Shown here: positions 15,380-22,975 of the stretch, piece after piece
Position numbering within the stretch: the first letter of the stretch is position 1
How the letters are laid out: each line of letters opens with the position of its first letter
Made by a program: the position numbers and the translations under genes
The notes under the pieces: model-generated
What the model saw: only the letters and a program-made list of their open reading frames with translations
What the model was told of the DNA's origin: nothing
Databases searched by the model: none
Source of the DNA: Acinetobacter sp. XS-4
GTDB taxonomy: Bacteria; Pseudomonadota; Gammaproteobacteria; Pseudomonadales; Moraxellaceae
Reading direction: 5' to 3'
Length of the DNA stretch: 64,000 bases
Assembly (NCBI RefSeq): GCF_023920705.1
Contig: NZ_CP094657.1
Span: forward strand, 2,232,001 to 2,296,000

Positions 15380-17500
15380 ATGTTATCCCTCAAATTCCGC
15401 TTATCTGTTTTAAGTGCGGCGTGCTTTTCTGCCTCAGCCAGCCCTATTATTTTTGCTGAAGATTTAACACCAGCAAATAGTGACACAAAAACATTAACAA
15501 CGATTGTAGTCACAGCAAGCCGTGAAGGTGAAACACTCAATAAAACACCAGCAGCGATTAGCCAAATTAATAATGACCAAATTGAAAATAAACATGCCAC
15601 ATTTATTGGACAACTTGTGAATCAGACACCAGGGGTTTTAATGAATGACCTTGGTAATGAGCAGCACATGATGTCTATACGCCAACCCATAACAACCGCA
15701 GCTGTATATCAATATTTAGAAGATGGTCTTTCAATTCGTCCTGTAGGCGTGTTTAACCACAATGCCCTATACGAAATGAATATGGCTGGCGTGGACAATA
15801 TTGAAATTTTGCGTGGACCTGCGAGTAGTGTTTATGGGAGCAATGCCATTGGCGGAACTATTAATTTTTTAACAAAGGCGCCAAGTACAACACCAACAGC
15901 TGATATTGGCCTGAGTGCGAGTAGCGAAGGTTATCGCCGTGTAGATGTGGGGGCATCTGATACTTTTGATACAAACAACGGAACACATGGTTTAAGAATT
16001 TCTGCCTATGCCAGTGATCGCGGTGATAGCTGGCAAGATCATGCCGAATCAGATAAACAAAGCGTTACCTTACGTCATGATTGGCAGATTTCAGACACAA
16101 CTAAACTGAAAAACATTTTTAGTTATAACCACTTATATGCAGATATGACAGGTAGTTTAAATGCTGAAGATTATAGTCAACGCCCTGGCTATAGCTATCA
16201 GACATTTACCTATCGTGAAGTAGATGCAACTCGACTATCTTCCCAGCTTAGCCATGACTGGAATGATCAGCAACAAAGTCAAATTACTTTATATTATCGA
16301 GACAATACGACAGAGCAAAACCCAAGCTATAACATAAAAACAGACAAGAAAGACGGAGTTGCAACAGGAACATATAGCGGACAAACAACATACAATAGTT
16401 TTCAGTCCTATGGGCTTAACTTACAGCATTCAGCAACGCTAGGCCAAGTTAAGTTAGTCGTCGGTGGCATGGCTGAGCATTCTCCGACCCAAGGTCGAAC
16501 CAATGACATTGAAGTTTTTCGAGATCCAGTTACCCGTATTTATACAGGTTTTAAACAGCGAAAACTTTTACGTGATTTTGATGTCGATGTTGATAATGAA
16601 GCAATCTACACCCAAGCTAACTGGCAAGCTCTACCTACTTTAAACTTAGTCGGCGGTGCTCGTTATGACTGGATTCGTTATAATTATCAAAATAATTTAA
16701 CTCCATCTAATGTTACGGGCGCACCTGATGAAACACGAAACTTTCATAAGGCCAGTCCGAAACTAGGTGCAATTTGGAACGTAACACCACAAATTGACTT
16801 CTATACAAACTGGTCACAAGGCTTTGTCCCACCAGAAGTTAGTAGCCTTTACGGCGCAAATTTAGTCACACCAAATTTGACTGAAGCAACTTTTACCAAT
16901 ATTGATGCAGGTATTCGCTTTAAAACATTAAATGATCGTTTGGATGGTGAAATTACGCTTTATCGTTTAAATGGTGAAGATGAAGTAATTAGTTACACCA
17001 AGCCAGATAATAGCCGTGAACCACGGAATGCGGGTAAAACTCGTCACGAAGGTATTGAAGTGGGTGCAACTTGGCAAATTTCCGATCAACTTGACCAAAA
17101 ACTGAAACTATCAGGTAGCTGGGCTCGCCATCGTTATGAACAATTTCAGCCATCATCCACTATCGACTATAGTGGTAATGATATGCCAAGTGCCCCAAAA
17201 ACTTTTGGTACGCTGGAATATCAAATTAAACCAATTCCCGAACTACTACTTTCAGCAGAAGGTGTCTATGTAGGTTCATATTGGATTAATGATGCTAATA
17301 CACAAAAATATGACGGACACACAGTACTCAATCTTCGTGCGAACTATCGTAAAAAAGCTTATGAGGTATATGGTCAGATTTTAAATGTGGCAGATACTCA
17401 TTATGCTGAAAGTACTTCTTTTAGTAATAATGAAGTGAGCTATACACCAGCTGCACCACGTACTTATTTATTAGGTCTACGCTATCACTTTGGTGATTAA
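15380..17500 (+). CDS. TonB-dependent outer-membrane receptor, substrate unknown
   Basis: Outer-membrane beta-barrel receptor of 706 residues with a signal peptide (about 1-26, ending IFA). The TonB box region TTIVVTAS is followed by a plug domain with the VDNIEILRGPASSVYGSNAIGGTINFLTK block; the barrel ends in LLGLRYHFGD. The preceding His-rich DUF2946 gene argues for a metal, while convergence with cobS on the other side leaves a corrinoid possible. I see no Fur box and no B12 riboswitch upstream, so it is unlikely to be under the same control as the 8-kb receptor. It differs clearly from the FhuE-like receptor in plug sequence. Confidence 0.85.
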   Translation: MLSLKFRLSVLSAACFSASASPIIFAEDLTPANSDTKTLTTIVVTASREGETLNKTPAAISQINNDQIENKHATFIGQLVNQTPGVLMNDLGNEQHMMSIRQPITTAAVYQYLEDGLSIRPVGVFNHNALYEMNMAGVDNIEILRGPASSVYGSNAIGGTINFLTKAPSTTPTADIGLSASSEGYRRVDVGASDTFDTNNGTHGLRISAYASDRGDSWQDHAESDKQSVTLRHDWQISDTTKLKNIFSYNHLYADMTGSLNAEDYSQRPGYSYQTFTYREVDATRLSSQLSHDWNDQQQSQITLYYRDNTTEQNPSYNIKTDKKDGVATGTYSGQTTYNSFQSYGLNLQHSATLGQVKLVVGGMAEHSPTQGRTNDIEVFRDPVTRIYTGFKQRKLLRDFDVDVDNEAIYTQANWQALPTLNLVGGARYDWIRYNYQNNLTPSNVTGAPDETRNFHKASPKLGAIWNVTPQIDFYTNWSQGFVPPEVSSLYGANLVTPNLTEATFTNIDAGIRFKTLNDRLDGEITLYRLNGEDEVISYTKPDNSREPRNAGKTRHEGIEVGATWQISDQLDQKLKLSGSWARHRYEQFQPSSTIDYSGNDMPSAPKTFGTLEYQIKPIPELLLSAEGVYVGSYWINDANTQKYDGHTVLNLRANYRKKAYEVYGQILNVADTHYAESTSFSNNEVSYTPAAPRTYLLGLRYHFGD

Positions 17501-17508
17501 TCAACTTT

Positions 17509-17540
17509 AAGTTTGTGGTCATCAATTTGGCCACAAGCTT
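17509..17540. terminator. Hairpin between convergent receptor and cobS genes
   Basis: AAGTTTGTGG (17509-17518) pairs with CCACAAGCTT (17531-17540) with one G-U pair, followed by TTATC. It probably ends one or both convergent transcripts. Confidence 0.6.
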
Positions 17541-17548
17541 TTATCTAG

Positions 17549-18295
17549 CTATAAATAAAAATAACTCACGACAAAAGCAAAAAGCAGCACGGTTTCGCTA
17601 AGCTCAATCGCTGCCCCCACTGTATCACCTGTAATACCGCCAATTCTTTTAATAAAGAGATGCCTTAAATAAACAAGGCCAATTAAAAAACCAATGATGG
17701 CAATAAGCCCTTGCCACTCCCAATATAAAGCCAATAGCAGAACCAACCCAGCTATTATCCAAGAAGTCGTTTTAGGTAAATAATCAGTCAACGAACGACC
17801 TAAACCTTTTTCACGGACATATGGTGTAGTTAAAAACAAAATAGATGGCACAACACGACCTAGAACGGGAACAAAGACTAAAAATAACGTTTGATGTTGT
17901 TCAATCAACAGATAAATCAGTACAAACTTGAGCAAACAAATAATAACTAAACTTAGTACTCCAATTGGACCACAACTTGGATCCTTCATGATTTGTAAAG
18001 TACGTAGTTTGTCTCCAAAACCACCTACCCATGCATCTGCCGTATCTGCTAGCCCATCTAGATGTAATCCCCCTGTCAGCCAAATCCATAAAGTCATTAT
18101 GATGGCAGCCAGTAAAAGAACCGGTAATTTAACTAAAAGACACGAGATCAGAAAAAGAACGCCACCAATAATCAGTCCAACCAGTGGATAAAACAAAATA
18201 GCTCGACCATTTTGTTGCGCCGTTGGCATTGTCTTTAGCTCAATAGGCAGAACAGTTAAAAATTGCAATGCAATCCAAAAAGGTGTCATATCCAA
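17549..18295 (-). CDS. cobS: Adenosylcobinamide-GDP ribazoletransferase
   Basis: Integral inner-membrane enzyme that joins adenosylcobinamide-GDP to alpha-ribazole (or its phosphate), the last assembly step of cobalamin. At 248 residues it has normal length, with several membrane helices. The motif GGLHLDGLADTADAW (about 71-85) and DPSCGPIGVL are diagnostic, and the C-terminal GDTVGAAIELSE is typical. It is separated from cobC by the histidine acid phosphatase gene, and a terminator at 18341-18373 lies upstream, so it probably has its own promoter in 18296-18345. Confidence 0.95.
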   Translation of the reverse strand: MDMTPFWIALQFLTVLPIELKTMPTAQQNGRAILFYPLVGLIIGGVLFLISCLLVKLPVLLLAAIIMTLWIWLTGGLHLDGLADTADAWVGGFGDKLRTLQIMKDPSCGPIGVLSLVIICLLKFVLIYLLIEQHQTLFLVFVPVLGRVVPSILFLTTPYVREKGLGRSLTDYLPKTTSWIIAGLVLLLALYWEWQGLIAIIGFLIGLVYLRHLFIKRIGGITGDTVGAAIELSETVLLFAFVVSYFYL

Positions 18296-18340
18296 GTCTC
18301 TAACTGATCTATATTTGAAAACAAACTGGATTATGAATAA

Positions 18341-18373
18341 ATAAAAATGGGAATAGCAATCCCTATTCCCATT
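18341..18373 (-). terminator. Rho-independent terminator of the histidine phosphatase gene
   Basis: AATGGGAATAG (18346-18356) and CTATTCCCATT (18363-18373) form an 11-base stem; read on the minus strand it is followed by TTTATTT. Confidence 0.85.
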
Positions 18374-18395
18374 AAAGACTCCAAAAACTGAAAAT

Positions 18396-19964
18396 CTATT
18401 GCATTTGATAGCACTGTTTCAATTTAATGTAGTCGTAGTAAAAACTAGTTGGTGTATAACGTGCATAGTTACACGCAGATTTGAACAAAGTTTCTTTTTC
18501 GTTATAAAGCATTTTTACCAAAGTATTGCCTTGGCTATTTTGGAAAATATCCCATTGGACATTTGCCGCCATAGGTGAAACTACTTCACCGCGCCATGAG
18601 CTGGTTGAGTAATTATAAGTCTGACGTAGTGGTAAAGGCTGCATCATATTATGTAAATCTAGGCTGGTTGCCAAAGGAATAATAATTTCAGCATGGGCAA
18701 ACCGTAAAACTGCTTTGTAAGGCTGAGCTTTATTCACCACGGCGTCAACTTGTTGGAATAGGTCCTGTTTAAGTCCTTGAGCAATTTCACTTGTGACTTG
18801 ATTTGACTCTGTAAAACTTGGACCTTTTTCGTAGAAATCGTTCGCATCATTAAATTCAGCATAGAATTTCGCAGCATCTAACGGCATATATTTATCAAAA
18901 TTGATACCTTTTAACTCATCTTTCGTGCCACCAGAAATTGAATAGAGCTCATAAACATAAGCTGCTGCATCAACTGCACTAGCAATCGTATTTTTCCCCT
19001 TACCTTTTTCTGTAATTTGCTCACCTTTTGGTGAAGTTACCGTAAAGGATCCGGTATTGCTAAAGCTATAACCTGTTGTACCCAGTTTTTTAATAAAGTC
19101 TGCTTTAAAAATCGGATTAAGTACAGTTTGGGCAGTTTTTTCAGCTGCTGTATTTTTTGATAACTCATCTAACTTTTGGGCTAAATCTTTATTATTTTCT
19201 TCAAAATCTTGATAGGCCTGACTAGCATCATAAATTTTTTGTTGACTAGCACTAAGTGGTTGAGTCAAGTCTTCATCTGCATTCAAACTATGAAAATAGA
19301 GTTTAAAACGATCAACACCACCATCTTCAATACTTGGAACGCTTTCACTCGATAAACTAGTATAAGACGTTGGCACAATTTTATCTTTAAGTTGCGGTTG
19401 TTGTTGAATGAGTTCAGCAGTGAAGAATTTAGCACTATCAACTGCACGATCTACCCCAGAACTTTGTACCAATATAGATGCTTGCGAATTTAAAAGAGCG
19501 GGTAAGCGTTGTAATAAACGGTCTGCAATGCCACGGTGTTCTAAAATACCAGTCATGGTTTCATTTCCATAACCATACTGGCGGATTCCTTCTACGCCAT
19601 AGCCTAATAAGATATTGGCTTTCATCATTGCTTCTAAATCAGCACCCAATTGTTCACCTAATGGTGTTAAGGCATTTTCTGCTTTTGCCTGTTTCCATAA
19701 ATTATAAAGTGCCAAATCATATTTTAGACTTGAGAGGCCTCTTGAACCGTGACGTGCCACTAACTCTGTAAAAACTGGCTGGAACCCATTGGGTGCTGTT
19801 TCATAGTTTTTTATTTCTTGTTGTGGTTGGTAAGGTGTTTTTGTTTGATAATATTTTGATGAGTTTGTTGGAACAGTTGTTTGAACATCTTGATCATCAT
19901 TATTGTTACAAGCCACAAGTAATAATGATGCTGCAAGCACAGTCGTTTTAAATAAAATATTCAT
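18396..19964 (-). CDS. Histidine-type acid phosphatase lipoprotein
   Basis: Exported phosphatase of 522 residues. The N terminus is a lipoprotein signal with lipobox LLVAC (Cys19), so it should be membrane anchored. The catalytic histidine motif RHGSR is at 71-75, and the distal acid motif HAE follows late in the chain (RFAHAEIII), as in the histidine acid phosphatase/phytase branch. It may release phosphate from organic phosphates in the periplasm. It is transcribed in the same direction as the flanking cob genes but is separated by a 124-base gap from cobC and followed by its own terminator, so a role in cobalamin metabolism is doubtful. Confidence 0.85.
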   Translation of the reverse strand: MNILFKTTVLAASLLLVACNNNDDQDVQTTVPTNSSKYYQTKTPYQPQQEIKNYETAPNGFQPVFTELVARHGSRGLSSLKYDLALYNLWKQAKAENALTPLGEQLGADLEAMMKANILLGYGVEGIRQYGYGNETMTGILEHRGIADRLLQRLPALLNSQASILVQSSGVDRAVDSAKFFTAELIQQQPQLKDKIVPTSYTSLSSESVPSIEDGGVDRFKLYFHSLNADEDLTQPLSASQQKIYDASQAYQDFEENNKDLAQKLDELSKNTAAEKTAQTVLNPIFKADFIKKLGTTGYSFSNTGSFTVTSPKGEQITEKGKGKNTIASAVDAAAYVYELYSISGGTKDELKGINFDKYMPLDAAKFYAEFNDANDFYEKGPSFTESNQVTSEIAQGLKQDLFQQVDAVVNKAQPYKAVLRFAHAEIIIPLATSLDLHNMMQPLPLRQTYNYSTSSWRGEVVSPMAANVQWDIFQNSQGNTLVKMLYNEKETLFKSACNYARYTPTSFYYDYIKLKQCYQMQ

Positions 19965-20088
19965 AAGTCAGATGAGTGTTTAATAAGAAATGCCAATAGC
20001 TTAATTTTTAGCAATGACAGTTCTATTACAAATACTCAAATATCTTTATAAAAATAATAACTTACATATGTATAGAAATATAAATTTC

Positions 20089-20688
20089 CTATCTCAACAT
20101 GAAAGTTAATTGACCATCTGTTTCAGAAAATTCGAATGAATATAATTTCCCAAGCTCTGCCGGCATTTTTAGTAAATCATCTAAAGGTTGTTGCCCAGCC
20201 AAACAAGCCAGTAGCTTAATCACACCACCGTGGGTAACAACCAATCCATGTTGCCAGTTTTGGTTTTGCATCTGTACAAGTAGTTCTTGAAAGCCTTTAA
20301 GAACTCTTGTTTGAAATTGCATTAATGTTTCTGCACGCGGTGGACAATATTGACTCGGCTTTTGCCAAAAGTTTGCCAGTAATTCTGGTGAGGTTTCATA
20401 AATTTGCTGAGTTGAGACGCCTTCCCACTCACCAAAATACATTTCTTTTAAGTCATGGCTTAAAAGTAAAGGGAGTTCTTCTGTTTTGGCCAGTTGCTCA
20501 GCAAAATAAGCACAGCGTTTTAATGATGAACTTATAATGACATCCCATGACTGATTTGCAACTTGCTCAATGGTTGACTGCATTTGCTGCCAACCTTTTT
20601 CCGTTAACTTATCATCCAAATGGCCACGTAAAGTATGGCTATATTGACTCTCACCATGTCTGAGCAAATCAATTCTGAATTTACCCAA
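20089..20688 (-). CDS. cobC: Histidine phosphatase family, probable alpha-ribazole phosphatase
   Basis: Cytoplasmic phosphoglycerate-mutase-fold phosphatase of 199 residues. The catalytic LRHGES motif is at 9-14 and the second histidine in VVTHGGV near 152. The start overlaps the end of cobT by eight bases, so the two are translationally coupled. In this setting the enzyme most likely removes phosphate from alpha-ribazole 5'-phosphate or from adenosylcobalamin 5'-phosphate. The catalytic fold is certain from the motif; the substrate is inferred from the operon. Confidence 0.85.
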   Translation of the reverse strand: MGKFRIDLLRHGESQYSHTLRGHLDDKLTEKGWQQMQSTIEQVANQSWDVIISSSLKRCAYFAEQLAKTEELPLLLSHDLKEMYFGEWEGVSTQQIYETSPELLANFWQKPSQYCPPRAETLMQFQTRVLKGFQELLVQMQNQNWQHGLVVTHGGVIKLLACLAGQQPLDDLLKMPAELGKLYSFEFSETDGQLTFMLR

Positions 20689-21748
20689 TTTTATCCCCGC
20701 TTACGGCAGCTTGAGCAAAGGTAGCCATTTGGTTGTGTAATACACATGCCATTTTAACTAATGCTAAGGCAGTACCAGCACCACTACCTTCACCTAACCG
20801 TAAATTCATTTTTAAAATCGGCTCAGCATTGAGTTCTTGTAATATACGGCGATGACCATACTCTGCCGATTGATGGCCAAACAACATCCAATCACATACT
20901 TTAGGATTCATTCGTACTGCACATAAAGCAGCAACCGAACTAATAAAACCATCTACAATGATAGGTACACCCACCTGTGCACATCGAATATAAGCACCTA
21001 CAATTGCCGCAATTTCCAGACCACCTACAGCACACAATGTTTTGAAAGCATCACCAATAACATGCTTATGATGAAGCTCGATTGCTTGTTCAATGACTTC
21101 TATTTTATGTCTTAACTGATCGGCACCAATTCCTGTACCCACTCCAGTTAATTGCTCAGCAGTATCATTTAATAGAAGACATGCTAAGGCAGAAGCAGAA
21201 CAAGTATTTCCAATACCCATTTCACCCGCAATATAAATATCTGCACCGTTGGCTTTAGCTGTGTCTACACTATTTTTACCTAACTCTAGAGCAGCACGGC
21301 ATTCCTCAGTATTCATTGCGACTTGTTTAGCAAAATTTGCTGTACCAGCACGAATACAATGACGTTCAACGCCTTCGTATTCGTACGCTTCACCTACTGT
21401 ACCGCAATCAATCACTTGCAAATGAGCTTGATGATATTTGGCAATTACACTAATTGCAGCCCCACCAAACGTAAAGTTTTGCAGCATTTGACGGGTTACG
21501 GCTTGAGGGTATGCAGAGATATTTTCTTCAACCACGCCATGATCACCTGCAAAAATGGTGATCCATGGATGGCTGACTTGTGGATGTGCATTTGACTGTA
21601 AACTAGCAAGTTTAACTGCTATCAGTTCTAAATCACCTAAGGCACCAGTAGGTTTTGTGAGTTGAAGTTGGTGTTGCTCAGCTTGTTGTTTTGCATCCAC
21701 ATTAGGTTGCTGTATAGATTCTAACCACCAGTTCATTTTACTTTTCAC
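20681..21748 (-). CDS. cobT: Nicotinate-nucleotide--dimethylbenzimidazole phosphoribosyltransferase
   Basis: Cytoplasmic enzyme that activates the lower-ligand base (usually 5,6-dimethylbenzimidazole) to alpha-ribazole 5'-phosphate using nicotinate mononucleotide. At 355 residues it matches CobT. Visible blocks are KPTGALGDLE near the start, FAGDHGV, GEMGIGNTCSASA, and the C-terminal LGEGSGAG that contains the catalytic glutamate. It overlaps cobU upstream by 11 bases and cobC downstream by 8, forming a compact salvage operon. Confidence 0.95.
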   Translation of the reverse strand: MKSKMNWWLESIQQPNVDAKQQAEQHQLQLTKPTGALGDLELIAVKLASLQSNAHPQVSHPWITIFAGDHGVVEENISAYPQAVTRQMLQNFTFGGAAISVIAKYHQAHLQVIDCGTVGEAYEYEGVERHCIRAGTANFAKQVAMNTEECRAALELGKNSVDTAKANGADIYIAGEMGIGNTCSASALACLLLNDTAEQLTGVGTGIGADQLRHKIEVIEQAIELHHKHVIGDAFKTLCAVGGLEIAAIVGAYIRCAQVGVPIIVDGFISSVAALCAVRMNPKVCDWMLFGHQSAEYGHRRILQELNAEPILKMNLRLGEGSGAGTALALVKMACVLHNQMATFAQAAVSGDKIG

Positions 21749-22256
21749 CTTTTAAAATCATTGGAAAACCAGCCACACAAAACAAAACCCTATCTGCAAT
21801 TTGCCCTAGAGCTTGATGTAGTCTACCTGCTTCATCAACAAACCTTCGGCTTATCTCACCGAGTGGTACAACGCCTAAACCCGTTTCATTACTTACTAAA
21901 ATAATTTCTGACTCAAGCGTAGGTAAAACTTTTAGCAGCTGCTCACACTCAAGTTGTTGAACACTTTGATCATCTAAAAGTAACAAATTGGTTAGCCAAA
22001 GTGTTAAACAATCCACCAGAATAATTTGATTAGGTCGATCAATTTTCTGCAAAGTTTTTGCTAAAAATAAGGGTTCTTCAACCAAAGACCAGTGAGCAGG
22101 ACGCTGATTTTGATGGTGTTCAATTCGACTTTGCATTTCTGGGTCAAGTGCTTGCGCCGTCGCAACATAAGTCACCGCTAATTGCGTATTTATTGCTGTT
22201 TTTTCAGCGAGTCGGCTTTTGCCAGAACGGGCTCCACCCAAAATCAGTTGCAACAT
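21738..22256 (-). CDS. cobU: Adenosylcobinamide kinase/guanylyltransferase
   Basis: Bifunctional cytoplasmic enzyme that phosphorylates adenosylcobinamide and then transfers GMP to it. It has 172 residues. The P-loop GGARSGKS lies at 7-14, directly at the N terminus as in CobU/CobP, and the VSNETGLGVVP block near 120 is diagnostic. Its start overlaps the 2H phosphoesterase gene by 13 bases. The window contains no corrin-ring synthesis genes, so the operon fits salvage of imported corrinoids. Confidence 0.95.
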   Translation of the reverse strand: MLQLILGGARSGKSRLAEKTAINTQLAVTYVATAQALDPEMQSRIEHHQNQRPAHWSLVEEPLFLAKTLQKIDRPNQIILVDCLTLWLTNLLLLDDQSVQQLECEQLLKVLPTLESEIILVSNETGLGVVPLGEISRRFVDEAGRLHQALGQIADRVLFCVAGFPMILKGEK

Positions 22257-22870
22257 GAATCACCTAAGAACAAATGCTGAGATGGATATAACTTACCTTG
22301 TAAAGTTTGAGCTTGATAACAACCAAACGTTAAATGCTCGACTTTAAGGTCAAATTCAGCCTGTTTGTATTGTACAGGTAATTGAGAAATTTTTCGTAAA
22401 ATCAAATCACTACTATAGTCTTTTTTATACAACCCCAAAGTAATATGCGGACAATATTCTAAAGCAGCTATTTCATTAGAAACTAAACCTAACTTTTGGC
22501 GTATTAGAGGTAAGATATTTTCGGCATCTTGGATTTCTATAAATAAAGCACTACTAAAACTATCAACTGAACCAATTTTTAAATGAAACGGAGCAAAATT
22601 TTCTTTTCTTAAGATTTCTCTTTGCTGCTCAAATTCACTAAAAATAAAGTCATCAGGATAGGTTCTAGTTTCGTGGTTTAAAAATCCACATATAAACAGC
22701 GTGATATGATATTGACGGTTATTGGGTTCTAGTAAGAACTCTGAAAAATGCGCGCGTAACGTATCTAAATAATCAACTAGTTTTTGATCATTAATTTCTA
22801 AATACCATAAAGCATAATTTTGGCGCCCAAGATGCCACTCAGGATAATCCCGTATAGATGTTGGCACCAT
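22244..22870 (-). CDS. 2'-5' RNA ligase-like (LigT/2H) phosphoesterase
   Basis: Predicted 2H phosphoesterase of about 208 residues with the two family motifs, HITLF near residue 55 and HITLG near residue 141 (counted from the ATG at 22870). An in-frame GTG at 22894 is an alternative start. The family acts on cyclic or 2'-5' phosphodiester bonds in RNA or nucleotides. It is the first gene of a run with cobU, cobT and cobC and overlaps cobU by 13 bases, which ties its expression to cobalamin salvage. No such step is known in that pathway, so either it processes a nucleotide by-product or the linkage is incidental. Confidence 0.75.
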   Translation of the reverse strand: MVPTSIRDYPEWHLGRQNYALWYLEINDQKLVDYLDTLRAHFSEFLLEPNNRQYHITLFICGFLNHETRTYPDDFIFSEFEQQREILRKENFAPFHLKIGSVDSFSSALFIEIQDAENILPLIRQKLGLVSNEIAALEYCPHITLGLYKKDYSSDLILRKISQLPVQYKQAEFDLKVEHLTFGCYQAQTLQGKLYPSQHLFLGDSCCN

Positions 22871-22975
22871 GAGCGTCGAGGGTTTTAACAGCACAGCTTT
22901 AATTCAAAATCATTCAATTTTTGTATTAAAGCATGTTTGCCTTTTAAATGTAGAGTACTAATTTATTCAACAAAC

